From: Ailurus styani
Lineage: Eukaryota > Chordata > Mammalia > Carnivora > Ailuridae
Assembly (NCBI GenBank): GCA_002007465.1
Contig: LNAC01000001.1
Span: forward strand, 1,884,502-1,948,501
Reading direction: 5' to 3'
Length of the DNA stretch: 64,000 nucleotides
The translations under genes were made by a program, and so were the position numbers. The notes below the pieces were generated by a model. The model was not told the origin of the DNA. It made no database searches and saw only the letters and a list, made by a program, of their open reading frames with translations. Positions 35,370 through 46,265 of the stretch are shown piece after piece. Position 1 is the first letter of the stretch. Each line of letters begins with the position of its first letter.

Positions 35370-36306
35370 ACAGACAAAGGGCTGATACCCAAGATCTATA
35401 AAGCACTCCTCAAACTCAACACCCAAAAAACAGAAAATCATGTCAAAAAATGGGCAGAAGACATGAACAGACACTTGCCCAAAGAAGACATACAAATGGC
35501 TAACAGATACATGAAAAAAATGTTCATCATCACTAGCCATCAGGGAAACTCAAATCAAAACCACATCGAGATACCATCTTACATCAGTTAGAATGGCCAA
35601 AATCAACAGGACAGGAAACAACAAATATTGGAGAGAAGTATATGGAGAAAGGGGAACCCTCTTATACTGTTGGTGGAAATACAAGTTGGTGCAGCCACGT
35701 TGGAAAACACTCTGCAGATTCCTCAAAAAATTAAAAATAGGGCTACCCTATGACCCTGCAATTGCACTACTGGATATTTACCCCAAAGATACAGATGTAG
35801 TGAAAAGAAGGGCCATATGTACCCCAATGTTCATAGCAGCAATGTCAACAATTGCCAAACTGTGGAAAGAGCTGAGATGCCTTTCAACAGATGAATGGAT
35901 AAAGAAGATGTGATCCATACATACAATGGAATAGTACTCAGCCATCAGAAAGGATGAATACCCAACTTTTGTATCAACATGGACGGGTCTGGAGGAGATT
36001 ATGCTGAGTGAAATAAGTCAGGCAGAGAAAGTCAATTACCATATGGTTTCACTTACTTGTGGAACATGGAATAAAATGGAGGACATTAGGAGAAGGAAAG
36101 GAAAAGTGAATTGGGGTAAGTCGGAAGGGGAGACGAACCAAGAGAGACTGTGGACTCAGAAACAAACTGCAGTTACGGAGGGGAGGGGGGTGGGGGGATG
36201 GGTGAGCCTGGTGGTGGGTATTGAGGAGGGCACGGATTACATGGAGCACGGGGTGTGGTGCATAAACAATGAATCTTGGATCACTGAAAAAATAAAATTA
36301 AATTAA
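35370..36306 (+). mobile_element. L1 LINE 3' part (ORF2 C-terminus and 3' UTR), frame-broken
   Basis: The copy enters from the gap within ORF2. The first frame (35371-35591) encodes the familiar KWAEDMNRH...[13 protein letters not shown] stretch. A second frame, from 35593 to 35913, carries the C-terminal ORF2 signature including [34 protein letters not shown] and DEWIKKM. The change of frame near 35560-35600 is a disabling indel. The carnivoran L1 3' UTR follows, with a G-rich tract at 36178-36215, then AATAAAATTAAATTAAAA. ORF2p is the endonuclease/reverse transcriptase that moves L1 and mobilises SINEs in trans. This copy is inactive. Confidence 0.92.
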
Positions 36307-36822
36307 AACGTTTAAAAAACAAAATAATACCAGTTCAAACTACTACCTTGGTTGTGCCAATACATCTTGCTTCACTGTATTTGCAAACCGCTCTCCATAG
36401 GTACTTTATTGCGCCATGGGGATCCAGTGTCCCTGAGGGATGTGACCGGTTGGTGCAGAGAGCAAGCACATCCCCTCGACCCTGCGTTATGGGGGGGACA
36501 CAAGGCCCGGCTGCTGTGGCAGCAGTGCCAAGATTCAAGGGCTACTCGGGTGAGTCACCGGCGCAGGACTTAGAATGACGGATGGGAGGCTTGCGGGGAG
36601 GCAAGGAGAGCAGAAGGCTCTCCAGAGAGAGAAGCTGGCAGGATGGACAGGATAACTGAGTACCTGGGTCACTCTGAATACATGAGCTTGGCAAGAGTGC
36701 AGAGTGCCCGTGAACGGGAAATCACAGGAGAAGGTTCCGCAGGAGCCAGAGAAAGATTCCAACTCACGCACTCAGGATTAGGCAAAAGTCATGTAGCATT
36801 AGAGGTACTCTTTTCCTTTGTA
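36307..36822. other. Unique DNA between two L1 fragments
   Basis: No gene or recognised repeat. Confidence 0.4.
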
Positions 36823-37084
36823 ATTTAACATCTTGACTGAGATATGATCTCCATACCACAAATTCACCCATTTAAAGGGCCTGATTCAGTGGTTTTGTGT
36901 ACTGTCATGGAGCCATTACCAAGGTCAGCTTTACAACACTGTCATCACCCCGACAGGAAACCCCATGTCTGCTGGCAGTTACCCCAGTTGCACCTCACCC
37001 CCACCCCAGGCGCCCACTCATCTAGTTTCTGTCTTTAAACATTTGCCTACTCTGGATATTTCATCTAAAAGGAATCAGACAATA
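36823..37084 (+). repeat. Old L1 (L1M) 3' region fragment
   Basis: Shows 'ttgactgagatatgatctccataccacaaattcacccatttaaag', then 'catcaccccgacaggaaacccc', 'gcagttaccccagttgc', and 'tttgcctactctggatatttcatctaaaaggaatcagacaata'. This is the same consensus region as the fragment at 18745. Confidence 0.85.
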
Positions 37085-37094
37085 AACGCAAACA

Positions 37095-37520
37095 TCTGTG
37101 GAGCCCTTCTCCATATACCAGGCCCAGCCCTAAACACCTGAAGAGTAGTAGCTCATTTAATCCTTACGAGAGGGCACCTCTCATAATCCTAGGTGGCTCC
37201 GTGGGTTAAAGCCTCTGCCTTCAGCTCAGGTCATGATCTCAGGGTCCTGGGATCGAGGCCCGCATCGGGCTCCCTGCTCAGCAAGGAGCCTGCTTCCTCC
37301 TCTCTCTGCCTGCCTCTCAGCCTACTTGTGATCTCTCTCTCTCTCTCTGTGTCAAATAAATAAATAAAATCTTTAAAAAAGAAATCCTTACGAGAGACCT
37401 GTCAAGTGGAGCCCCACCATACCCATACACTAGATGAGAAAACTGAGGGACAGAGAGGTAAAGGGGCCTCTCCAAGTTCACACAGCTAGTAAGTCATAGA
37501 ACCTGAATTTGTTCCCAAGC
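37095..37520 (-). repeat. MIR SINE, reverse, split by a CAN-SINE
   Basis: Left part 37095-37172 ends GCTCATTTAATCCTTACGAGAG. The right part resumes at 37397 with 'acctgtcaagtgg', 'agatgagaaaactgagggacagagaggtaaagg', 'caagttcacacagctagtaag' and 'agaacctgaatttg'. Together they give a well-preserved reverse MIR. The insertion at 37173-37382 interrupts it. Confidence 0.85.
37173..37382 (+). mobile_element. CAN-SINE inserted into a MIR, with 14-bp target-site duplication
   Basis: The body runs from a GGCACCT head through GGTGGCTCCGTGGGTTAAAG, GGTCATGATCTCAGGGTCC, GGATCGAGGCCCGCATCGGG, the CT-rich tail and AATAAATAAATAAAATCTTTAAAAAAG. The flanks AATCCTTACGAGAG at 37159-37172 and 37383-37396 are a perfect 14-bp target-site duplication, proving L1-type target-primed insertion. 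The head carries an 11-base extra segment (CTCATAATCCT) after GGCACCT, which is odd for the family. Confidence 0.95.
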
Positions 37521-37560
37521 AATTATTCTTGAAAATCCCTAAAATTACTAGTTTTCTTGT

Positions 37561-38092
37561 GTATTAGTTATCTATTGCCATGTAAAAAGTTATTCCAAGA
37601 CTTAGCTGTAAAAAACAATAATAATTACTATCTCAGTTTTTGCAGGAGTCAGGGATCTGGGTGTGGTTTGGCTGCCTCAAGGTCTCTCATGCGGTTGCAA
37701 CCAAGATGTTGGCAGGGGCTGACATCTCATACAAAGTCTGGGGTCAGGGGGATCTGTTTTATGTATGATTGTTGTCAGGACCCAATTCGTCACAGGATTT
37801 CTAACTGAGGGTCTTGGCTCCTCTCTGGCTACTGGCCAGATGTGTCCTTGGCTCCTTCCCATGTGGGTCTCTCCATGGAGCTGCTCGTAAGAGCAAGCGA
37901 GATCACACTAGACCAATACCACGATCTCTTTGCAAACTATTCTTGGAGGGAAAGGCCCATCACTTTTGCCATATTCTAGACATTGTTAGTGGGCCACTAG
38001 ATCCAGCCCAAACTCAAGAAGAGGGGATTACACAAGGAAGCAAACCTCACAGGTCAGGAGTCACTGGGCAGAGCCTAGAGGCTGTCACCGCA
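37561..38092 (-). repeat. Old LTR, ERVL-MaLR-like, reverse orientation
   Basis: Begins 'ttagttatctattgccatg', continues with 'cttagctgtaaaaaacaataataattactatctcag', 'aggagtcagggatctggg' and 'gtctctcatgcggttgcaacc', and ends with 'gatttctaactgagg', 'catgtgggtctctccatgg', 'cccatcacttttgccatattctag' and 'ggggattacacaagg'. This is the reverse of a common mammalian MaLR-type LTR. It is non-coding; the subfamily is uncertain. Confidence 0.6.
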
Positions 38093-38343
38093 TCATGAAG
38101 AGCAGCTTCACATTGTGACGAGATGCTGACCCAATGAGAGCCAGCCACGTGGAAGCCAAGTCCTACTGAGCGCACAGCAGGCTGATGTGTTTGTCTCTCC
38201 TGCACTCTGAGTCATATACTCCTTACCTGGGCATTGTCGATTGTTCTGTCTTTGCTGTGACTGTATGTATATTTCTGCCACAAGTATAGAGTTGAATATG
38301 TCTATGACATGATATGACAATGGCACTACTCTAATTACAGATG

Positions 38344-38412
38344 GAAGGAAGCAAGGAAGGGAGGGAGGGAGGGAGGGAGGGAGGGAGGGAGGGAGGGAGG
38401 GGGGGGGAGAGA
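38344..38412. repeat. (GGGA)n microsatellite
   Basis: About 15 tetranucleotide units followed by a G-run and GAGAGAGA. Probably highly variable and hard to assemble. Confidence 0.95.
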
Positions 38413-38620
38413 GAAATTTAAATAGTGCCGGTGATGCTTCTTGCCAATTCATTCAAAGAGCTTTTGCCTCTGACTGGACCTCTCTGGCTTGCTCTCGGTC
38501 CCAGGAGGCTGACCTATGTCTACTACCTCCAGTCTCCTTTGCCAGCAGGCTTCTGGTCAGGTTTGCAGGTCAGATTGAGGAAGGGAAAGGAGGTCAGTGT
38601 ATCTCTTCTCACTCTCTGCT

Positions 38621-38660
38621 TCAGCNGGAGGGAGGGAGGGAGAGAGAGAAAGGAGAGCTG
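38621..38660. other. Single-N join beside GGGA-rich sequence
   Basis: An isolated N at 38626 is followed immediately by GGAGGGAGGGAGGGAGAGAG, which looks like the end of the (GGGA)n tract 220 bases upstream. This join should be treated as unreliable. Confidence 0.6.
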
Positions 38661-39585
38661 TTAGGAAATGATGCTGGGAGGCCAGAAGTGGAGCTCGGGG
38701 AGGAAGGTGGGGAAGGAGAAAGCAGCTCAGAGACAATGGCCCCGGTGAGGGCCACGAAACATCTCTGGACGGGACACGTGAATGGACGGAAGCACTTGCA
38801 AGGTGCCTTAGGTCTGCAAAGGTCAGAGCTGGCGACAGACGGTTCGGTCCAGAGGGGAGGAGGCCGGGGTAGGGTCTCAGCGCCCTGCTCGTATATCACG
38901 TCCAGGTGCGGCTGATCCGCTGAGCTGGGTCGGGGGTGGGGAAGGCGCACAGGCAGGAGGAGGATGCGCGTGGCTCATCTCCCTCCGGGGAACCAGCAGC
39001 ACTGCCCTCACACGTGGCTTCTGCGACCCCTCGGCAGCGGACGGGCAGAGCCCACGGAGCCAGCAAATCTACTGCTTTGGGTGGATGTGAGGCCCGGAAA
39101 GGTCAGGCCCACCCCCGGCCCACGAAGATGTCAAGCTTTCCATCTGTGATCAAATGAAGGGCTGACTTCTTTCTTGTTAACGCAGGACTCCCTCTCTGTG
39201 AAGAGGGGATTGTGATACTACGTTACGCTCTGAAGCAGGACATTACAGGGTTGGGAGCAGGAACCGAGGGAGGAGAGTGAGGGAGGCAGCCCAGCGGGGC
39301 CGCCGTCGATCACTGCCACGCCTCTGTCTGCCGCCTAGACCCTGGCGGCTCGCCTCCAGCTTCTCCGGGACCCTGCTCGCAGCCGCCCGCCCGCCTCACC
39401 CTTCCAGGGACGGCGCGGGAGGGGCCCGCTCCCCACCCCAGGTGAAACCCTGCGGTGACTGCTTCCCGGCACTCCCGGGATGTTCACACGGCCGGCGCTC
39501 CGGTCTGGGAGAATTCTCTCTCCCTAGAGAGAAGTTCTCTGATCTTACTAAGGACGGGATGGTGACAGTGTCCATCACTAAGAAC
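38661..39585. other. Unique DNA upstream of a CpG island, no exon defined
   Basis: No recognised repeat. The GC content rises towards 39300. Short open frames occur but none is bounded by convincing splice sites. Confidence 0.45.
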
Positions 39586-39589
39586 CGTC

Positions 39590-40040
39590 AGACGCCCGCT
39601 TGGGGACGCGTGCTCGCCAGGTCTGGATCATGATCTCCACTTTCGCGCTGATGGAGGCGGACGTGACGGGCGCTCGTGTCACCTGGCGCGGCTTCCTCCG
39701 CGACAGCTGCGCCGTCGTCTCTGCGCTACGGGCAGGGCTGGAGTCTGAGCAGGTTCACGGGCGCCCTTCCCGGGGGACCCATTCTGAAGGCACAGTCCGC
39801 ACCCGTCGGCGGTCTGCACCGCGCGTCCTCCCCGATGTGTTCTGCGCGCCTCCCAGTGGAGGGCGACGAGAAATGCAGATCGGACGCCGTCCCCGTCCCC
39901 GGTGTGGCCCGGAGGCTCCGCGGAGCCGGGTCTGGGAATCGCTCAGCGGCGCGGCCTCACCCGGGGCGCGGGACGCATCTGCCCGCAGAGCTCAGCTCCG
40001 CACAGCGCGGCCAGTATTGGTAAGTGGCCGCTGTCAGATC
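39590..40040. promoter_or_regulatory. CpG island, probable promoter-type region
   Basis: I counted about 54 CpG in 39601-40020, against roughly 45 expected from base composition, so there is no CpG depletion. It ends on the plus strand at TATTG|GTAAGTGG (GT at 40021-40022), a near-consensus 5' splice site, which would suit a non-coding or coding first exon transcribed to the right. No TATA box is evident, as is usual for CpG promoters. A 159-codon frame covers it but has no recognisable domain. CpG density stays raised to about 40440. Confidence 0.6.
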
Positions 40041-41340
40041 CTCTTCCTCGACGAAACCGTCCTTCACTCTGAGTTATGAGCGTGTTTCCTTCTACCCAAG
40101 CCACGGGTGCTATAAAATGAAAATGTGTTTACACAAAATAAAAAGGCCAGAGACCACCGCCAGCCCTGGGGGCCGGCTGCTGAGGACCGCGGGGGGCGAC
40201 GGAGGAGGCCGGAGGGACAGCCGAGGCCCAGGACGGCTGCGACCAGCGCCAGCACCTCTTCCGGCGCTCCCTGGGGACACGGGCCGCGTGCCAGGCCGCC
40301 CGGGTCTCAGCCCCGAGCAAGGGAAGCAGAGGCCGCCCACGGGCCTGCCCTTCCTGGGAGCGAGGGAGCGCCGGGGCTTTCCCGGAGGTTCCCTGCGGCG
40401 GCTTTACCACGTGAGGTGTTCGACGACGAGGCGGCTCTTTGAATCCCCACTTTTCAGGAGATGAAATCCTGGAAACAACGTGCAGGTTTGGGGTCCAGGT
40501 CTGCGTTGCTGGTTAATAACGTTCTGACACCAGAGCGGTGCAATTCGTTTTATTCCCTCAGCAGCTTCCTTGGGCTTCTACCTGGCAGGTAACCCAGACC
40601 CCCTCCCCTCTGCCTCCCGCGCAGTCCCTCCCGAACCCGATTTCCGTGAGCTCGGCGCCGGTGAGGTGCGTGCTCGCCCGGCAGGAGCCCCTGTGGCAGA
40701 CCGAAGAAGACACGTTTTCTTTGACATGTCCACCGTGACCTGTGGGTCTCCAGTCCGTCCTCCCGAGTCTTCGGTGAGGACCGTCGCTGCTGTGACTAAT
40801 GGGGTGCAATGGAAGGGACGAGCAGTGCCCCCTTGTTGTGCCCGGGAGGCTCTCTCCGGGGAAGCCAGCCACCAGGTGACCCAGCTGCCCACCCCCTACG
40901 CTGCCGTGCCTTGAGGAAGCCCCGTCAGCCCCAGGAGGGGCTTTGTGGACAGAGCCAGGCCAGCCCGTGTCCCGCCACGTCAGTCGCCTCAGCCCCAGGG
41001 CCAGACACCGGCTTGGACGCTGGGACTCCAGACACGCCGCACGCAGAAGAACCGAGGCGGGAGACGCGGGAGCCGAGCTGGGTGGACGCAGCCGACGCAG
41101 CCCCTCCAGCCCCTCCAGCCCCCCCACCCGTCCCACCAGAGCCCCGGGCTGGGCTCCGTCCGAATTCCAGAGCCGCAGGACTACAAGCCTAGTGAGAGGT
41201 CTGCACTTCACACCGTCACGTCGAACCAGGAGTTGCGCGTCAGGAGCTATATCCCTCCCTGTAGGTCTCCCATCCAGTTGTCACCCTTAGCGCCGCTGGG
41301 GCCACCTGCACGCCGTGCACGTGGATGATTCCGCTCACAC
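40041..41340. other. GC-rich DNA downstream of the CpG island
   Basis: Holds a second CpG-rich patch at 40190-40440. Overlapping frames of 100-217 codons exist on both strands with no domains. No acceptor/donor-bounded exon was convincing. Confidence 0.4.
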
Positions 41341-41364
41341 AGCAAGAACACAACGAATGTATGG

Positions 41365-41455
41365 TGGGAGATGGCGGAGGGGGAGGGAGGGAGAAGAGAG
41401 GAAAGAGAGAGAAAGGAGAGGAGAGAGAGTAGCAGAGACACAGACAGAGTCAGAG
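41365..41455. repeat. GA-rich low-complexity tract
   Basis: Purine-only stretch of GGAGG, GAGA and AAGA motifs running into ACAGACAGAG. Confidence 0.8.
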
Positions 41456-41955
41456 GGAGATGAGCTAAATGGCTATCTGGTGAATGAACGAAGGCACAAA
41501 GGGGGACAGACCAAGCATTGGCACTTCAGCAAAGCGACAAGAAGCGACCTAATTCAGATGGGGCGCCCAGGCCCTCGTGATGCCTGATCCCCCCGGAAGA
41601 GACTTGACCTGGCATAATACCTAACAGGATACTGGTCTACACCAACAAGATCCGCAGGTGTTTCCCGGACGCTGCTGTGGCTGCGGCGTCCCCCACATTC
41701 AGAAGAGGGTTTCTACATCGCAGGCAGAGGTATTTGCAAAAAAAACTTCATGAATGGAAACACCTGTTTGATGACTGAAGAAGAATGGAGTAGAGAGTGG
41801 GGCCTGGGAAGCAGTGGGACCCTCCTGACCGCCCTGCTCTCTGCCTCAGGCTTGACCCGGGGGCGGGAGGCAGGGGAGGGGCGGGGGGAGGCTGCTGCAG
41901 GGGCGGAGCCGAGGGTCCCGCCCGGACCATCTCCGCTTGCTGAGTGACAGCCAGG
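41456..41955. other. Intergenic DNA
   Basis: No gene or repeat recognised. Confidence 0.4.
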
Positions 41956-41959
41956 GCCA

Positions 41960-42475
41960 CGGGTGAGAGCTTTCCTGAGGGAAATAAACATTTTATTTCT
42001 ATTGGTATATCTATTGCAAATAATTTTATATTCATTCTTGTCACACCGGCTCAACTTCCAAAATGTGTTCAAGGGCTGTCACAGCCTGTTAGGCCGTGGC
42101 ACAGGCTGTGTGACGTGTTATTAGGCTGCGAGTCTTGGAACTCGGAAGAAATGAAATAATAGCAGCCTTCATAAATTGTGTAAGTTCCAGAGATTATGTC
42201 TGAGATTCGGGGCCAAGTATTGACCGGTATTTTGCTTCAGAGCAGAGTGTGTTCATTTTGGAATTCCGTCAGTGGTGTGTCAGCTGGCGATGCAGAGTTT
42301 CTGTGGAAGTTGCATTAAATCAAGCATATTGAGAGAAGTGGTGAGGCGCGATTGTTATCAGAGCAGAATGTCCCCGATGTGAAAAGCTGCAGTCAAGGGA
42401 CAACTCACCAAGCACCTGCACTGCTATTCCCACATCGCAGGGAAAACATTCATCCTCCACCTTGCCATTCATGTC
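41960..42475. promoter_or_regulatory. Candidate conserved non-coding element, octamer-like motif
   Basis: Repeat-free and strikingly clean. Motifs include CTATTGCAAATAATTTTAT (POU/octamer-like), GGCTGTCACAGCCTG (palindromic), GTGACGTGTTATTAGG, TTCATAAATTG, GCATTAAATCAAGC and GCGATTGTTATC. No coding or retroposon signal. Together with 29700-30715 it is one of the best enhancer candidates. Confidence 0.38.
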
Positions 42476-43074
42476 CGGGTCAAGAGAGGAGAAAATGAAG
42501 AGATGAGTGTCGACAGGAGCACTCTCCATGCCCCGAGGTCAGAGGTCCCAGGCTCCTTGGGACTGTCCGTCTGTGTCCTGGGCATTGCTAATGCCATGCT
42601 TGCTACCCGGGGTTGCTCCCACAGTGAGCACGACGGGCGCCCGGTGCCCAGACCACATGCCGGCATGCAGAGAACCGCGGTCCTAAGAGGGGGGAGCACC
42701 TGTCCCAAGTGGATTAACCCAAGGACCTGTGCTCCATCCATATTCTTCTGTACTGGAGGTGGTAATGGAAGTTGGGTCTTATTCATCTCAATTCAGCCAA
42801 ACCCCAAAAGATTCATCTTCACAGCTCTGTCTCCATCTGCTCACCCCCCATGCATTCTTAACTGGCTCCCATAGCCTTGTGCCCACGTCGCTCCTTAACG
42901 CAGTCAATGCTATGATCACCAGTGATGGTGACACCTCCGACGACTGTTCTTCAGTGTCCACTGGACTCAGATCAGAACTTTCTGTGTGGAGACTCTCCTC
43001 CTGGGATTAGGTAATAAAGGCCACCTTCCGACACACTCCTGGCTGCTCTCTCACCATTGACAGACCCTCTGTCC
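42476..43074. other. Intergenic DNA running into L2
   Basis: Unique sequence at first. From about 42830 it has L2-like pyrimidine-rich character but no sharp boundary. Confidence 0.4.
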
Positions 43075-43960
43075 TTTATCGGGCCACTCACCGTCAGAGT
43101 CTCAGAGCTCCTTCTCTGCATTTACATCCTCTCTCTAGAAAATCTCATCTGTGCTCATGGCTTCAATTGCCACCTACAGTCTAATCATAAATTTGTATCT
43201 CAGCCCAGGCATCTCCTCTGTGCTCCAAACCCATACACACCTAACAGCCTGCTAGGCATTTCTTCATGTGTACGTCATGGATGTTCAACATACCCAAACA
43301 ATTAACTCACGACCTCCCACACTGGGTCCTCTCAACATCCCTTTCCGTAGGAACTAGAGCCATGTTAGACAAGCCAGAACTCTAAAATCCATCCCAAACT
43401 CATGCCAATCCTTTCTCCCCCTACCCGAAGGTCGTCCTACACCAGCCCTGAAGATCTCACCTCCTAAGTCTCTCCTCCACATCGCCATCATTGGTCTTGT
43501 CCAAGATGTCACCGCAGTTGCCCTGAAGACTTCCATGCACTCCTGAGTATCCATGTCCACTCTTACACCTTCTAACCCAACAGAGTGATGGCTGAAAAAG
43601 TCAGACGGACCATGTTGCCCTGCTGGCCAAAATCTTTCCCATTTTGAGGGACTTTAACATTATTTCCATTGTACTTATAATGCAGCCCACAATCCTCTAC
43701 TTGGTCATAGACCCTGCACATCTTCATGCTTCCTTAGGAGGTCGCCTCCCTTGATTCAGTCTTATGGCATGAAGAACACAGCACTTGGCACAGCCACTTT
43801 GGTGATGGTTTGAACCCTGGCTGCCTTTGCCCACAGGCTCTACTCCTCACAAGGCCTGTTTTGTTCATCTTTTATCTCTGTGCCTTGTATTATGCCTCAT
43901 CCAAAATTAGTGTGCAAATAAGACTTATAAAGAAGTGAATAATTATTTTAAATCCTTCAT
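43075..43960 (+). repeat. L2 LINE, diverged
   Basis: Carries 'aaatctcatctgtgctcatggcttcaattgcc', 'tctcagcccaggcatctcctctgtgctcc', 'cctaacagcctgctaggcatttc', 'catcattggtcttgtccaag', 'cagagtgatggctgaaaaagtcagac' and an end block around 'gcacttggcacag'. These follow the order of the L2 ORF2 end and 3' UTR. Frames are broken. Confidence 0.75.
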
Positions 43961-45462
43961 CTGTGGACATCCCAACCTAAAGTATACTGAGCCAGAAAAC
44001 TAGAACCAGATCCACACCAGACACCCCACGGAAGGAACTCAAAAGGCAGCTAGGACAGTGTCTCTGTGAAAAGCAACAACTCTGAATCATTCTTACCCAT
44101 GCTCGTGAATTACTGCTCGCAAGACCACAACCAGCCACCTCCACCTGGAGGACTATGGAGAACCCAGTTTTCAGTCCCTCTGCCACCGATCCTGTATGGC
44201 AGCAGTTTAGAGCATGACATGTGCCTGTCTTCACGGGCATCCCAAGTTACACTCTGTGCCTCTGGAGCCCAGGATGGGTTTAGGGGTCTTGTCATTACCC
44301 AGTAAATTGTCATGCTTTGTTTCTTTTTATTTCCATTTAAGTTCAGCTGGATGGTCTGTCCCACCTCAGTTCTGAAATTGTGCTTTTCAACTGAAATGTG
44401 TTTATGAGGAGGATAGAAAAGAGTCTGACTGTAAATATGTGGCTTAGTCTAAGTATTCATTGGTCAAATCACATCCACAATTGCTTCCATAGGAGCTGCT
44501 GACTCAGAAAACAAGCCACTGCCATTTTCTTGAAAGAGATTTGGGGTCCAACCGTGTGAACAGGGCTTGGGTGTAGGGGTGGATTCAACGGGGTATGAGT
44601 GGGGAGGATAGAAGGCAGGTCTGGAAGGACCAGGAACTTGATCGCTGTAGCGGAGGGAAGGTGTCTGGAAACTCCAACACCCCACCATGTTTTGAGCCTG
44701 GAGAGGTTTGATCACATTTGGGCTCCAGCTGGGTTGAGGCTTCTTCCGTTCATCTTCATGAAGGGCTGGATATTATCAACCAACAGTCAAGGCTCCCTCT
44801 GGGGGCAGGTGTTTTAGAGAACCAAGCAGGACACTTGGCTGTGAGTCTTCGGGCGTCCACTGTCCTATCACTTCTGCTCCACACAGGGAGCATTCTGGTA
44901 AAAAAGGGTGGGAGACGTTGGGCAGGAGGCGGAGCAATGAGGGCAGGAAGAGGAATGAGGTGACGGGATCCCGCCTCTGGGCACTGATGCCACCTGCCTC
45001 CACCCTCCGGCCAGCGCATGGGGAAAGCAGAGGCAGTTCAGGGACACAGAGACCATCCTCACACTGTACTCTCTGTATTTCTGTTGTGCTTTCTAGCTAA
45101 TAAAATGCGAGACAGATATCAAGTGGCAGAAGTAAGTGCCTGTGCTCTCAGACTCAGCCACTCAATGCAGCCAGTTCTCCTAATGAACATGTTAGTGCAA
45201 CCATATATTAAAGACCTGGCACTTTTTATGAGTGGTAATAGGACATTTTGCCTCTCATCGAAAGACTTTATTTGCCCTGAAAAAAGCAGCCGAGCTTGTT
45301 CTGATTTCTCTGCAGGCCCCTGGTTGTCTGAGCATGGTTATAGCCCAGTGGTAGGGCAGCCTGGACCAATTAAGGGTGTTTACCACCTGACGACAAGAAA
45401 ACATCGCCAGGGTCAAGAAGACATCTTCGGAGAGGCTCATCGACTCTCCTTCAAAGGGAAAA
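43961..45462. other. Intergenic DNA, nothing firm
   Basis: No gene is supported. A 163-codon plus-strand frame (45018-45509) runs into the L1 tail and shows no domain. Confidence 0.4.
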
Positions 45463-45682
45463 GGGACGTAATGGGATGGGGAAGGAGACAAACCATAAGA
45501 GACTTCTAATCTCATAAAACAAACTGAGGGTTACTGGGGGGTGGGAGGGTAGGGATAGGGTGGATGGGTTATGGACATTGGGGAGGGTTTGTGCTATGGT
45601 GAGTGCTGTGAAAGATGTAAGCCTGATGATTCACAGACCTGTACCCCTTGGGCAAATAATAAAAATAAAATTAAAAAAAAAA
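45463..45682 (+). mobile_element. 5'-truncated carnivoran L1, 3' UTR only
   Basis: Matches the carnivoran L1 3' end: GGGGAAGGAGACAAACCATAAGAG, 'aaactgagggttactggggggtggg', 'ggacattggggagggtttgtgctatggtgagtgctgtgaaa', 'tgattcacagacctgtacccc', then AATAATAAAAATAAAATTAAAAAAAAAA. Only about 220 bases were inserted. No coding part is present. Confidence 0.9.
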
Positions 45683-46034
45683 GTCGTTATTGCTAAACAT
45701 ATAGGAATCTTCAAATGCCATCCTAACATGATATTTTGACAGATATTTGTTTCCATGAAAAGTAATGAATTTCACAAGGGAAAGAGATTGGAAAATGATT
45801 AAATGGACACAGTGCTTTAAAGTGCGGCTCCTGGACCGTGTAGCCTGAGTAATGATCCTCTCTGCTGCGTGGTTCCAGCGGAGCCCCGTGCAGACCCCCC
45901 AGCCAGTGCTGCTGGGCACATCTTCCAGGCCAGCAGCCCCCAGGGCAGCAAAAGGTAAGGAGGGGCTTCTGGAAACCTGGAACAGAACCAAGAAGAGAGT
46001 GCTTGGGATTTTCCAGAGAGAGGAGGCTTCCAGT
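45683..46034. other. Unique DNA containing a weak exon-like segment
   Basis: Between a pyrimidine-rich acceptor-like site ending GTGGTTCCAG (about 45879) and a good donor AAAAG|GTAAGG (about 45955) lies a short open segment. See findings. Nothing else is recognised. Confidence 0.25.
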
Positions 46035-46265
46035 TCTTCTTTACTGAACTGTAATTACCATATTGATCCTTGATGTTATCACGGTCCTCAGTAGTCCATT
46101 ACCCTTTATCTGACACTTTTCAAAATTTTCAGTGTTTTCATATATTACACTTTTTAAAAGGATAAAGGCAGAGACGGGATAATGCTTTGGACTGGAAATT
46201 TCTTTTGGTTTAAAGAGGATATTTCTATAGAGTCTGTTCACTTGGGCCTCGACTCATGAGGCTTT
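46035..46265. promoter_or_regulatory. Candidate conserved non-coding element
   Basis: AT-rich, repeat-free block with GTAATTACCATATTGATCC, TTACCCTTTATCTGACAC and GATAAAGGCAG motifs (homeodomain- and GATA-like). Confidence 0.22.

Noticed and set aside
33977..35591. Very long open frames of 314-509 codons on both strands
   Set aside because: They run through the N gap and owe their length to unknown bases and to a 69-bp repeat, which is a multiple of three.
35593..35913. Independent 106-codon host gene
   Set aside because: It is the C-terminal piece of L1 ORF2.
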